Positions 8,485 through 17,202 of a DNA stretch of 55,059 bases are shown in pieces. A model generated the notes under the pieces. That model saw nothing but the letters and a program-made list of their open reading frames with translations, was not told the DNA's origin and did no database searches. The position numbers and the translations under genes were made by a program. The DNA comes from Planctomycetota bacterium (GTDB taxonomy: Bacteria; Planctomycetota; Phycisphaerae; WQYP01): positions 1-55,059 of the forward strand of contig JAKBBN010000011.1 of the NCBI GenBank assembly GCA_021808485.1. The letters run 5' to 3'. Each line of letters opens with the position of its first letter. Within the stretch, counting starts at the first letter, position 1.

Positions 8485-9534
8485 CTACACTGCCACCGGA
8501 CGGTGGATGCTGTTGTGGGCCATTTTCGCGGTAACTTCAAACTCCAGCGGACGGCCGCTGCGGTAGCGGTTGAATTCTTCAATCATCAGGCGGCCCATAC
8601 GCGCGCACTCACGATCCTGCGAGCCGGCGATATGGGGTGTCAGAACGATATTGGACAGAGTGAAAATATCGGAGCCGGGCACAGGCGGCTCAGGGTCGGT
8701 TACATCCAGAATGAACTGAAGATCCGGGCGTTTACGCGCGACGGCAATCAACTCCGGCTCATTGATAATCGCGCCGCGGGAGGTGTTAATAAGCGTGGCA
8801 TTCGGCTGCATGGTCGCCATCAGGGCGCCGTTTACCATGCCGCGTGTTTCGGCAAGCAGCGGCGTGTGCAAAGATATGACATCGGAGCGTGAAAACAGTT
8901 CCGGCAGGGACACCAGTTCCACGCCCAGTTCGTCGGCCTGCCGGGGGGTGGCAAAAGCATCGTAGGCGATGATCTGCAAATCATATTTCCGCAGCTTTTC
9001 AATCAGCAACCGGGCAATGGTGCCCAGGGAGACCAGGCCCACAACGCTGCGATAGCAACCAGGAAAGTTTCCGGGCGTGGACCAGGCTTTGAGCTCCCGG
9101 GTGCGCAGGGCGTGGTGCCATATCTGCTTAAGCCCCATCACAATCATGGCCATGGAGTATTCCGCCACGGGGATGGAATTGGCGAATGCGGCACTTGAAA
9201 ATCGGATCCCACTGTTCCATGCTGCGTCGGTGGCCACTGTCGCCAGCGAACCGGCGCCGTAAAACACCACTTTAAGCTGCGGCGCGTGGCGAAGAAATGC
9301 CGCATCAATGCGGGGCGCCCCCCATCCCGAAAACAGATATTCCACGGGATTCAGAATATCCGGATTCTGAGCCAGCATGTCACGGGTAAAAGGTTGATCC
9401 GGAAGGTCGCAGAGCGCGGCAATATCGCGGCGCTCATCCGGACCATAGATCCATAAAAATTCCTGCCTCCCCAGAGCAAACAAAGCCTTTGGACGGGAAT
9501 TGAAATGGACTGCTGACGAATTGTGTTTGTTCAC
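8485..9534 (-). CDS. D-isomer-specific 2-hydroxyacid dehydrogenase
   Basis: 349 residues, starting with GTG at 9534. The catalytic pattern of the D-2-hydroxyacid dehydrogenase family is present: an Arg in LINTSRGAIINEPEL, an acidic residue in LDVTDPEPP, and His in LTPHIAGSQ. The NAD-binding fingerprint reads VGLVSLGTIAR, so the usual GxGxxG is SxGxxA; the same variation occurs in a branch of uncharacterised homologues, so it need not mean loss of cofactor binding. The acidic residue ending strand 2 (IIAYDAF) suggests NAD(H) rather than NADP(H). The substrate is unknown; phosphoglycerate, glyoxylate or another 2-keto acid are possible. The gene stands alone, convergent with the kinase gene. 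Confidence 0.85.
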   Translation of the reverse strand: MNKHNSSAVHFNSRPKALFALGRQEFLWIYGPDERRDIAALCDLPDQPFTRDMLAQNPDILNPVEYLFSGWGAPRIDAAFLRHAPQLKVVFYGAGSLATVATDAAWNSGIRFSSAAFANSIPVAEYSMAMIVMGLKQIWHHALRTRELKAWSTPGNFPGCYRSVVGLVSLGTIARLLIEKLRKYDLQIIAYDAFATPRQADELGVELVSLPELFSRSDVISLHTPLLAETRGMVNGALMATMQPNATLINTSRGAIINEPELIAVARKRPDLQFILDVTDPEPPVPGSDIFTLSNIVLTPHIAGSQDRECARMGRLMIEEFNRYRSGRPLEFEVTAKMAHNSIHRPVAV

Positions 9535-9805
9535 TGTAGCTCTTTAATCTGCCGGTACAATTTATGCTTGAAGCAATACCCAAATACTAAATATAGTGTA
9601 AGGAATTAGGCCGCCGTGGTCAAAAGACATAGCCGGCGGGAATTGCCGGGCTCTAACAGGGCCGGAATTGGCGGATCTACCGGCCGTCATGCGGCCGGTG
9701 ATTCCCAACGGGTGCAGGTTGATCGCATTCTTGGATTGCGGTCCCAAAGGCCAACGCGGCCGTCCGCGCTGTGCACGGTTCGGCTGCACACGATAAAATG
9801 ACGTT

Positions 9806-11056
9806 ATGCCGAACATGCAGGATCTATCTCCGTTGGCCAGCGCCACATCCGTCGTGCAGAAGTTGCAGCAGGCGGGGTATGCCGCCTGTTTCGCCGGTGG
9901 GTCTGTTCGCGATCAACTCCTGGGCAGACCGGTCAAGGATTACGATATTGCCACCTCCGCACTTCCCGCCCAGGTGCTGAAGATATTTCCCAAGGCGCGG
10001 CGTGTGGGTGCGGCTTTCGGTGTTGTTTTGGTCAACTTCCGGGGCCACGCCATGGAGGTCGCAACCTTTCGCACGGATGGCGAGTATGCCGACGGCCGCC
10101 GGCCGAAGGAAGTGCAGTTCGCCGATGCCCGGGCGGATGCCCAGCGGCGGGACTTCACATGCAACGGTCTGTTCTTGGACCCATTGACCGGACAGATCAT
10201 GGATTATGTCGGCGGACGGCAGGATATCGACGGCAAAATGCTCCGCGCCATCGGTGATCCGATGCAGCGGTTTAAAGAGGATCACCTCCGGATGCTGCGT
10301 GCGGTGCGGTTTGCCTCGCGGCTGGAATTCACCATTCATCCGGACACTTGGGCGGCAATTCAGGCTATGGCGGACAATCTGAAGCTGATCAGCCGGGAAA
10401 GAATCGGCCAGGAAATGCGCTTCATGCTTCCGCACCGGACGCGCGGGCGGGCCGTGCGTTTGCTGGCGGAAAGCGGCCTGCTGGCCAAAGTGCTCGCGAA
10501 GGACACAGTGGCCCCGCAGCCCGGCGGTCGGCCGCCGGACAGCCTGGTGATCGACCGGTTGCCGGAATCCGCGGGATTTGCCGTATCGTTGGCTGCTCTG
10601 ATCCATGATTTTTATGCCGTCTTCCCATTGTCCAAAAATGCGGTGGATCAACTCCAAAGCGCATTGGCTTTAAGCGGGCAGGAGAGGGCGGACGTGTCTT
10701 GGCTGGCGGATAAATTGCCGTTGTTGCGCGATTGGCGCATCGTGCGGCCGGCCGCCGTCAAAAGGCTGATGGCGGATCATCGGTTCGGGGAACTTGCCGC
10801 CTTGCTGCATGCCGTTCTGAATGATCCGGAGCAACACCGGGCTTTGGAATCGCAACTCAAGATACTCGGCGCGGATCCGATTGCGCCGCCCTTTGTCACC
10901 GGCGATGATTTGCTGGCAATGGGTGCGTCGGCCGGCCCGAATTTCCGGCGCTGGCTGGATGAACTTTACGACCGGCAGCTGGAAAATCAGTTTGCGGACC
11001 GCGCCGGCGCGTTGGCGGCCGCCCGCAGGCTTGTATTTCCCGGGGGCGGGGGATAG
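9806..11056 (+). CDS. CCA tRNA nucleotidyltransferase / poly(A) polymerase family
   Basis: 416 residues. The class II nucleotidyltransferase signature is clear: GGSVRDQLLGRPVKDYDIAT holds the GGS/GR loop and the DxD metal-binding aspartates. RRDFTCNGLFLDP, DYVGGRQDID and RFKEDHLRMLRAVRFA follow in the expected order, the last being the region that binds the incoming nucleotide and tRNA. It should add CCA to tRNA 3' ends, which this genome needs because tRNA-Asp lacks an encoded CCA. The C-terminal half is a less conserved helical domain. The SpoIIM-like gene begins 47 bases downstream. A poly(A) polymerase role cannot be excluded by sequence alone. Confidence 0.92.
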   Translation: MPNMQDLSPLASATSVVQKLQQAGYAACFAGGSVRDQLLGRPVKDYDIATSALPAQVLKIFPKARRVGAAFGVVLVNFRGHAMEVATFRTDGEYADGRRPKEVQFADARADAQRRDFTCNGLFLDPLTGQIMDYVGGRQDIDGKMLRAIGDPMQRFKEDHLRMLRAVRFASRLEFTIHPDTWAAIQAMADNLKLISRERIGQEMRFMLPHRTRGRAVRLLAESGLLAKVLAKDTVAPQPGGRPPDSLVIDRLPESAGFAVSLAALIHDFYAVFPLSKNAVDQLQSALALSGQERADVSWLADKLPLLRDWRIVRPAAVKRLMADHRFGELAALLHAVLNDPEQHRALESQLKILGADPIAPPFVTGDDLLAMGASAGPNFRRWLDELYDRQLENQFADRAGALAAARRLVFPGGGG

Positions 11057-11103
11057 TTTGCCGGTGGCTTGCAATGCGGTGATTCCGTTGTGACAATGCC
11101 TTT

Positions 11104-12174
11104 ATGAATTTAAGCGATTTCATATCCCGGCGGGATGCGCGATGGAAACGTTTGAGCCAATTGCTCGATGCTGCCGGCGCCCATGGGCTATCTTCCCTGG
11201 GCACCGCTGAAGTTGAAGAACTGTTTTCGCTTTATCGCCTGACATCCAGTGATCTTAGCCTGCTGCAAACCCGAGGCGGCAGCATGGCGCTGACGGATTA
11301 CCTGGAATCACTTGTCGCCCGCGGGTATCAGCATGTCACGGCGCCGCGGGGCGGCAAATTCTTCCGCGGCTGGTGGCGGATCGTCCGACACGATTTTCCA
11401 TTGACCGTGCGGCGGCAATGGCCGCTGGTGCTCATTGCCGCATTGATTATGGCGGCGGGCACAACGATCAGCTATGTGATTACGATGCATGATCCGGCCG
11501 CGGCGCTGACGTTTGTGCCGCACGAGTTTTTTCGCCAGAGTCCGGCGGCCAATGTGGCCCAGCGGATTAAGGAGCAGTCATCCCGGCATTTTAATTACAG
11601 CGCCGCGAAGAATTTCATGTTCTCGGCCTTTTTGTTTACCCATAATATTCTGGTCGGAATCCTGTCCTTCGCCCTGGGAATGACCTTCGGCATCGGCACG
11701 CTCGTATTTCAATTTTTCAACGGGTGTGATCTGGGATCCCTGGCGGCGCGATACCAGTCCGACCGTGTCTTTGAATACTTTATCGCATGGGTAGGCCCGC
11801 ACGGCGTGCTGGAGCTTCCGGCCATTACGTTTTCCTCCACCGCCGGCTTGCTTGTGGCAAGAGCGCAATGGACCCGGGGCGGGCGGCACGGCAGCGTGCT
11901 CCGGGCCATTCAGGCGCAGCGGCACGATATCATCAGCCTGCTGGGCGGGGCGGCCACGATGTTCATCGGCGCCGGGTGCATTGAGGGCGGATTCAGCCAG
12001 CTGGCGGCGCCGATTATTCCCTATTCGCTGAAAATTGCATTTGCCGCGGCTTTATTCTGCGCGCTGCTGTTGTACCTATTTCTGATGCCGGTGCGCGAAA
12101 GTTCGCCGGAGAATCCGCGGATCGCGTTTGCCGGTCCGGCGGCGAAAACTCTCCGGATTGCCGCGGCCGATTGA
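11104..12174 (+). CDS. Stage II sporulation protein M-like membrane protein
   Basis: 356 residues. The N-terminal 95 residues are soluble and helical (MNLSDFISRRDARWKRLSQL...), followed by about five to seven hydrophobic segments: near 100-125, 170-205, 225-245, 270-290 and 305-330. The sequence HGVLELPAI in the middle is the characteristic motif of the SpoIIM/DUF95 family. Planctomycetes do not sporulate; family members in non-spore-formers often sit beside RDD, DUF58 or MoxR genes, but none is seen here. The role is unknown, perhaps envelope remodelling. No ribosome binding site stands out at this ATG. It probably shares a transcript with the CCA-adding enzyme gene upstream. Confidence 0.8.
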   Translation: MNLSDFISRRDARWKRLSQLLDAAGAHGLSSLGTAEVEELFSLYRLTSSDLSLLQTRGGSMALTDYLESLVARGYQHVTAPRGGKFFRGWWRIVRHDFPLTVRRQWPLVLIAALIMAAGTTISYVITMHDPAAALTFVPHEFFRQSPAANVAQRIKEQSSRHFNYSAAKNFMFSAFLFTHNILVGILSFALGMTFGIGTLVFQFFNGCDLGSLAARYQSDRVFEYFIAWVGPHGVLELPAITFSSTAGLLVARAQWTRGGRHGSVLRAIQAQRHDIISLLGGAATMFIGAGCIEGGFSQLAAPIIPYSLKIAFAAALFCALLLYLFLMPVRESSPENPRIAFAGPAAKTLRIAAAD

Positions 12175-12277
12175 CGTCCGGGGGCGCGGCTAGAATAATT
12201 TAAGAGCTGAAGCATCCCCGGCGGCGGGAGCCGCGACAATGTAACATGTTTGTTGTGCCGAATGCGTGGAGCCACTT

Positions 12278-12697
12278 ATGTTCTGGAACCGTGACAAAAA
12301 ACAACCCGAAACACATGACCGCAGGCCGGCTGCGGGCGATGGTAACGCCAAGTTGCACGTTCCGGTTGATCCGGAATGGGAAGTCCATCCGGAACAGGTG
12401 CGCCGGATGTTGCAGGAAAAGGTCGATTTCCTGTTTCTGGACATTCGACTGGACAAAGAGATTCAGGTCGCGCGAATTCACGGGGCCACGTGGGTGCCGC
12501 TGCATGAGTTGCCCGCGTCGATTCAAAAGCTGGAATCCTGGCGCAACAAGCATATTGTGGTGCACTGCCATCGCGGCAGGCGGTCGCTGCGCGCCACGGA
12601 ATGGCTGCGCGAGCAGGGTTTTACCGACGCCTATTCGATGGCCGGCGGTATTGACGCCTGGAGCATTCTGATTGATAACGCGGTTCCGCAGTATTAA
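12278..12697 (+). CDS. Rhodanese-like domain protein
   Basis: 139 residues from the ATG at 12278, which has GGAG 6 bases upstream; an in-frame GTG at 12266 is less likely. One rhodanese domain: LFLDIRLDKEI in the first half, then the active-site loop VVHCHRGRRS with the persulfide-forming Cys, and the end signature YSMAGGIDAWS. It would carry or transfer sulfane sulfur, but the partner is unknown. The first 30 residues are polar and charged with no signal peptide, so the protein is probably cytoplasmic. The domain is the small single-domain type (GlpE/PspE-like) with an N-terminal extension. Confidence 0.9.
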   Translation: MFWNRDKKQPETHDRRPAAGDGNAKLHVPVDPEWEVHPEQVRRMLQEKVDFLFLDIRLDKEIQVARIHGATWVPLHELPASIQKLESWRNKHIVVHCHRGRRSLRATEWLREQGFTDAYSMAGGIDAWSILIDNAVPQY

Positions 12698-12732
12698 GCG
12701 GAGCGTCCGGCACGCCGGTGTTACCCGGAAGT

Positions 12733-13248
12733 TTACACCACGTCCTGAAATGGCCGGGCAACTTCGCGGAATGCGGCCCCGGGCAGATGAACCGTGCCCC
12801 ATGATTCGGATCTGGCCCGCATATGCATACGATAATCGGCAATGCTCACGGTCATCATGCCGTACCAGCGATGCTGAAACCCGAAAAGCTCGCGAAACGG
12901 TGATTGATCCGGCTCGTGCGGCCAATGGTACATGAACAAAAATATGGCGATGAAACCACCGCCGAATATTTCCTGCCATTGTCGCAGGTCATCAATATCC
13001 GCCCGCGTCGTCCAATTTGGCAGCGATGCCCGGGCTGAAAGCCGCGGGCTGCAGGCGCGGCCTTTGACATCCACTAGCAGGTTGGTTCCATTGGGCCGGT
13101 AAACGACAAAATCAAAGCTTTTGAGTTTGGCATCCCCGAATAAAGCCCGTTTGGCTTCGTCCACGGCGATGTACGGCAGCCCGTTTCGCCGCAGATAATC
13201 TTCAAAAGCCGCTTCGTAATGGCTGCTTTTTTTCGACCGTGGCCCCAT
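12733..13248 (-). CDS. HYExAFE family protein, PD-(D/E)XK nuclease-like signature
   Basis: 171 residues from the ATG at 13248; the frame stays open to 13335 but the SSHYEAAFEDYL motif that names the family then begins close to the N-terminus, as expected. HYExAFE is the name used for a family of unknown function found mainly in planctomycetes. What can be seen suggests a nuclease fold: a Glu in the first helix (HYEAAFE), then SFDFVVYRPNG with an Asp on a strand, then LLVDVKGRAC, a D-x-K on the next strand. That is the E...D...(D/E)xK layout of PD-(D/E)XK enzymes. A long aromatic C-terminal part follows (FLFMYHWPHEP). The nuclease idea is inference; the family match is firm. It lies convergent with the rhodanese gene. 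Confidence 0.85.
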   Translation of the reverse strand: MGPRSKKSSHYEAAFEDYLRRNGLPYIAVDEAKRALFGDAKLKSFDFVVYRPNGTNLLVDVKGRACSPRLSARASLPNWTTRADIDDLRQWQEIFGGGFIAIFLFMYHWPHEPDQSPFRELFGFQHRWYGMMTVSIADYRMHMRARSESWGTVHLPGAAFREVARPFQDVV

Positions 13249-13519
13249 GACGCCTGCCTTTCCAGTTTGACGGATAATTGAGCGGCATGCTATCAAAAGT
13301 TGCCGACGGCGTAAAGACGGCGGCACATGTTGCACGGGCCGATTGTCACCGCAGCCGTGGAAAAATCATGGAATAAATGGAAATGGGCGGACCGCCGGAA
13401 ACGATACCCCGGCGAACATGACGGTTGCGATGAAATGCGCACGGCCGGCGGTAAATGGTGTTGCGCGTCGCGAGCCCATTGCACTTGATCCGCAACCGGC
13501 CGGGAGTAGGTCCGGCGCC

Positions 13520-14893
13520 TTATGCGCGTGCCGACATTTGAATGATCGAACGCACGGTCTGCCGGACATCAGTTATTGATACTTCGGTTTCCGTGCGGTC
13601 AAAAAGATTTTTTACCTTTACATTTCCACGGCTCATTTCGTCGGGGGCCAGAATAATCGCCGCCGCTGCTCCGGACGCCGCGGCCTCCTGCAGAAGCTTG
13701 CCGATGTTTTTGGTCGCCCGATAGCTGGTCTGCACGTGGTATCCGGGGTGCACAATCAGCGTATGATCCTGATTCCATTGCGACCGGCGAAGATCGGAAA
13801 TCAGTCTGTCGGCTTTATCCGGTGTGTCGAGTGTGCTGATCACAAAAATATCAGCCCGCGGAAGCAGGTTGTCCTTGAGCCGGCCGTGATCACGCAGCAG
13901 AATTTCCAGCACCACATCGCCCATGCCGAAGCCGACTGCGGGCAGCGCCGGGCCGCCGAAGGTTTCAATCAGCCGGTCGTAACGGCCGCCGCCCGCCAGG
14001 GCGCGGTTGTCACCGCGGGCGTCGGCTGCTTCAAATACAAAACCGGTGTAATAGGCCAAACCCCGCACGATGCTGATGTCAAACCGGCACAATTCCGCAA
14101 GACCCATGGAATCAAGGCGGGATTGAAATGCGGTGATCGCCGCGGTTACTTCCTGCGGCCAGGCCGCCATCAACCGCTGAAGCGACGGAGAATCATCGGG
14201 GCGGCCTCCTTCGGCAATCGCGCTGTGGATCATTTCATAATGCGTCATTTCCGTGGGCGCGCAGTTTCGAGCGGCATAAAGCTCGCGGCGGCCGCGATCA
14301 TCAAGTTTTTGCAGGCGATCGAGAATATAAAATGCGTCCGGCAGGCGGCCGGCGGAAACAAAGGTAGCCAACAGGGCCTGGGTGATCAGTTCACGGTGAT
14401 TCCATCCTATGCGAAAATCCGTGGTGGTTAAGCCCAGCTCGAACAGGGCATCGGCGCACAGGTTCAGCACTTCGCCGTCAGCCCGCGGCCCGGCTTCACC
14501 TACCACATCAACGTTCCATTGTATGAATTCGCGAAGCCGGCCTTTCTGCGGCTGTTCGGCACGGTAGCAGCGCGGAATGGAGAACCATTTAACAGGCCGC
14601 GGAAGACCGGCGGCCCGCTGGGCGATCATTCGGGCCAAGGTGGGCGTAAATTCCGGGCGAAGCGCCAAGTCCCGTTCGCCGCGGTCTGTAAAGGAAAAAA
14701 GTTGGGATACAATTTCATCCCCGCTCTTCACTTTGTATAAGTCCAGTGATTCAAACGTCGGCCCGTCGACTTCCAAAAAACCATGCCGGATCGAAATACG
14801 CCTCCACGCATCTTCAATATGCCGGCGCACGGCCATTTCCGGGGGATAAAAGTCGCGGGTGCCTTTGGGTGCCTGAAAAGCTGCTGTCGTCAT
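13520..14893 (-). CDS. hisS: Histidyl-tRNA synthetase
   Basis: 457 residues, the usual size for bacterial HisRS. The start MTTAAFQAPKGTRDFYPPE carries the PKGTRD segment of the family. The class II motifs are present: ALRPEFTPTLARM and YRAEQPQKGRLREFIQWN (motif 2 region), the His-specific GLAYYTGFVFE, and motif 3 LAGGGRYDRLI. The anticodon-binding domain occupies roughly the last 100 residues. It charges tRNA-His in the cytoplasm. No stringent-response or amino-acid biosynthesis genes adjoin it, and I see no T-box in the 160-base upstream region. It is divergent from the PNPOx-like gene. Confidence 0.97.
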   Translation of the reverse strand: MTTAAFQAPKGTRDFYPPEMAVRRHIEDAWRRISIRHGFLEVDGPTFESLDLYKVKSGDEIVSQLFSFTDRGERDLALRPEFTPTLARMIAQRAAGLPRPVKWFSIPRCYRAEQPQKGRLREFIQWNVDVVGEAGPRADGEVLNLCADALFELGLTTTDFRIGWNHRELITQALLATFVSAGRLPDAFYILDRLQKLDDRGRRELYAARNCAPTEMTHYEMIHSAIAEGGRPDDSPSLQRLMAAWPQEVTAAITAFQSRLDSMGLAELCRFDISIVRGLAYYTGFVFEAADARGDNRALAGGGRYDRLIETFGGPALPAVGFGMGDVVLEILLRDHGRLKDNLLPRADIFVISTLDTPDKADRLISDLRRSQWNQDHTLIVHPGYHVQTSYRATKNIGKLLQEAAASGAAAAIILAPDEMSRGNVKVKNLFDRTETEVSITDVRQTVRSIIQMSARA

Positions 14894-15053
14894 GGCCAGA
14901 AGTGTACGCGATTGCCGCCATTTCTTGAAGCCCGCAGGTACAGGGGCGGCGGGGATATGGCCGCGCTTGCATCCGGCGGCTTTCGAAGTTGGAATATGCG
15001 TTCTCCGCTGACGATGGAATGATCCACGCGGCGGTTAAATGGAGTGTGTTGCC

Positions 15054-15686
15054 ATGCGGCGATCTGCAGCCGGTGAAATTGACCCCCAATCGACGGCGAT
15101 GACCGTGGCCCGGCCGACATTAATTGTTCGCCGTCTGCGGGAGCAACTGCGCAACCCGCCGCTGTTGGGCGCGATGGGCACGCTTGATGCCGCGGGAGCG
15201 GCCCGTGTGCGTATGGTCGTCATTCGCGGTATTCACCCTGGGCGCGGTGAAATCGTGATTTGTGCGGACAGCCGCAGCCGGAAGGTGCGCCAGCTCAAGT
15301 TGAAAAAAAGAGGGGAATTGTGCATCTGGCTGCCGGTGGAACGAATTCAGCTTCGCATGTTGCTGGACTGGACGGTTCTGGAAGGCGGCGGAACAGTGCG
15401 AAATGGACCGCAAAAAGATCGGTTGGTAAGGAAGTTGTGGACCGCATTAAGCGATGAATCACAACTGCTTTTTGCCCGCCCGCCGTCCGGCAAGCTTTTC
15501 AGGCCGGGTTGCGGCGCCCTGAATCAGCCGATTACCGGCAGGGAGGCGTCAGCGTCGGTTAATTTTTCGGTATTAACGGGAAAGATCATTGCAATGGATG
15601 CGTTGGTGATCGGCAGCACGGAACATATACGGTATCTGCATCAACGGCGCAATCGAAAATGGCATTCGGTCCGGATTAATCCGTAA
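15054..15686 (+). CDS. Pyridoxamine 5'-phosphate oxidase-like FMN-binding protein
   Basis: 210 residues from the ATG at 15054, which has GGAG 9 bases upstream; the ATG at 15039 is the longer alternative. The N-terminal half matches the split-barrel flavin-binding fold: PPLLGAMGTLDAAGAARVRMVVIRG, then a strand with CADSRSRKVRQL (the phosphate-binding R-K region of PNPOx-like proteins) and ELCIWLPVERIQLRM. The C-terminus has HIRYLHQRRNRKW, close to the R-x-R/W ending of this superfamily. It belongs with the short PNPOx-like flavoproteins often annotated as general-stress or pyridoxamine oxidase proteins; true PdxH activity is not assured. Confidence 0.75.
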   Translation: MRRSAAGEIDPQSTAMTVARPTLIVRRLREQLRNPPLLGAMGTLDAAGAARVRMVVIRGIHPGRGEIVICADSRSRKVRQLKLKKRGELCIWLPVERIQLRMLLDWTVLEGGGTVRNGPQKDRLVRKLWTALSDESQLLFARPPSGKLFRPGCGALNQPITGREASASVNFSVLTGKIIAMDALVIGSTEHIRYLHQRRNRKWHSVRINP

Positions 15687-15692
15687 CGCCAT

Positions 15693-15716
15693 CGGCGGCG
15701 CGGCGGGGGACCGCCG
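15693..15716. terminator. Weak GC hairpin between convergent genes
   Basis: CGGCGG (15693-15698) and CCGCCG (15711-15716) can pair across a 12-base loop between the PNPOx-like and GH28 genes. The stop codon of the GH28 gene follows directly. It lacks a T-run. Confidence 0.25.
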
Positions 15717-15717
15717 G

Positions 15718-17136
15718 TTATTCCGCACCGGTTCCGGACCGTTTTAAAAATGTCGGCGCCGGTGAATTGTGCCAGATGATCCGTGGGACATCCTCGCAGA
15801 CCACCGGCGGGCGGCCGTCGGGCATTGCCAGTGAGAAGCCCACATTGTTCAGCCGCAGGTCGTTGACATGCCTGGCGAAAATGCCGTAAGCCGGCAGATA
15901 TCTTGAAAACAGGTAAAAATCAGGAAATTCGGTAATGTCTTCGGGCACATGAATATATTCATCCGATGCCGCCGCACCGCCCGTAAGGGTGATATGCACA
16001 TTGTCCAGCACCACGCTTCCAATCTGATCGCCGGGAATACCGGTGATAAATATCCCCGTGGGAAACAGCAGGTGACCTTCATTGCATGCGGTGGCGGTGA
16101 CGTTGCGAATAACAATATTGGTGATGCTGCCGGGCTTAAGCGGCTGTTGGCCGGGGTGGAATGTGCCCAGCCGCGCCCCGAGGCGGATAAAAATGGGCAT
16201 GTCCACGTTGCGCATGGAAAAGTTGTCAAAGCGAACGTTATGAATGTGTCCCCCGTCCATGCACAGGATTTTGATCCCGCCAAGCCGGGTGTCATACGCA
16301 TGGCAATCCGTGACATGAATATCGCTGAAAGTCCCGCGGGATTCGCTGCCGAATTTGACCGCCGCACACAGGCTGCTTAAGCGGCAATCCCGCACGCGGA
16401 TGTGCTGACACGGGGCGCGTGTCGTGGTCTTAAAGCAGATGCAGTCATCCTCGGAATTGATATCGCAGTGGCGGATGCGGACAAGCTCGGATGAATCAAT
16501 ATCGATGCCGTCATTGTTATAATTGGCATGATTATAAATGTGCACATGCGATATAAGAACCGTCCGGCAATGATACAGGTTAAGGCCCCATGCCGCGGAT
16601 TGCGTCAGCAGGCAGCCGCGCACGGTGATGCCCTGGCAGTCGGCGAAGCGGATAAGAAAAGGCCGGTCGCCGTTGAAGCCCACCCCGTCGCCGTTGATCG
16701 TGCCGCGGCCGGTGATGGCGATATTGCGTGCCTTGTCCGCACCGATCAGGCAATAACCGAACGATTGGCCGTCCCCGTCCACAAATGGGGCGACTTTGGT
16801 GTAATCACCGATGCGCGGTGATCCAAAAATCTCCGCCCCTTTTTGCAGGTGAAGAGTGACATTGCTTTTCAGCAGAATGGTGCCGCAGAGATATTTTCCG
16901 GGGGGAACAAGCACGGCGCCGCCGCCGTGACCGGCACAGGCCGCGATGGCCTGATTAATCGCGGGGGAATCCAAGCGGATCGCGTTTCCTGTGGCGCCGT
17001 AACGGCGAACATTGTAGATGTGGTTGATTGCCCCCGGGGCACCGGTCAGGCGGGTCAGGGCGACGATGCCGGCCAGTAAGATTGCCGCGGCCAGAATGAT
17101 GATCAGAGCGTTAAGCCATGATGCCGTTGATTTCAT
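15718..17136 (-). CDS. Glycoside hydrolase family 28 (polygalacturonase-like), membrane-anchored
   Basis: 472 residues with AGGAG 8 bases before the ATG. Residues 9-30 form one hydrophobic helix with no clear cleavage site, so the enzyme is either anchored facing the periplasm or released. The beta-helix starts at VRRYGATGNAIRLDS. Catalytic landmarks of GH28 are present: NNDGIDID (near 207) and SEDDCICFKTT (near 229), giving the Asp triad. The usual third site GHGxxxGS reads LCAAVKFGSES, without the His. Many bacterial GH28-like exo-enzymes diverge here, so activity on galacturonan, rhamnogalacturonan or another pectic substrate is plausible but open. No pectin cluster surrounds it. Confidence 0.85.
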   Translation of the reverse strand: MKSTASWLNALIIILAAAILLAGIVALTRLTGAPGAINHIYNVRRYGATGNAIRLDSPAINQAIAACAGHGGGAVLVPPGKYLCGTILLKSNVTLHLQKGAEIFGSPRIGDYTKVAPFVDGDGQSFGYCLIGADKARNIAITGRGTINGDGVGFNGDRPFLIRFADCQGITVRGCLLTQSAAWGLNLYHCRTVLISHVHIYNHANYNNDGIDIDSSELVRIRHCDINSEDDCICFKTTTRAPCQHIRVRDCRLSSLCAAVKFGSESRGTFSDIHVTDCHAYDTRLGGIKILCMDGGHIHNVRFDNFSMRNVDMPIFIRLGARLGTFHPGQQPLKPGSITNIVIRNVTATACNEGHLLFPTGIFITGIPGDQIGSVVLDNVHITLTGGAAASDEYIHVPEDITEFPDFYLFSRYLPAYGIFARHVNDLRLNNVGFSLAMPDGRPPVVCEDVPRIIWHNSPAPTFLKRSGTGAE

Positions 17137-17202
17137 GATGGTGGCTCCTGGATTGCGCGGACAATAGCGCGATGCGGGGCGGGCGACAGGCGGCCCGTGC
17201 CG

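Noticed and set aside
9562..9846. Possible 94-codon gene in the region before the CCA-adding enzyme
   Set aside because: No ribosome site, no domain, random-looking composition, and overlap with the true gene start.
9824..10657. 277-codon frame opposite the CCA-adding enzyme gene
   Set aside because: The plus-strand frame has full nucleotidyltransferase motifs; the antisense frame has none.
12200..12979. 259-codon minus-strand frame across the rhodanese gene
   Set aside because: It overlaps a clear rhodanese domain and part of the HYExAFE gene in another frame, and has no own features.
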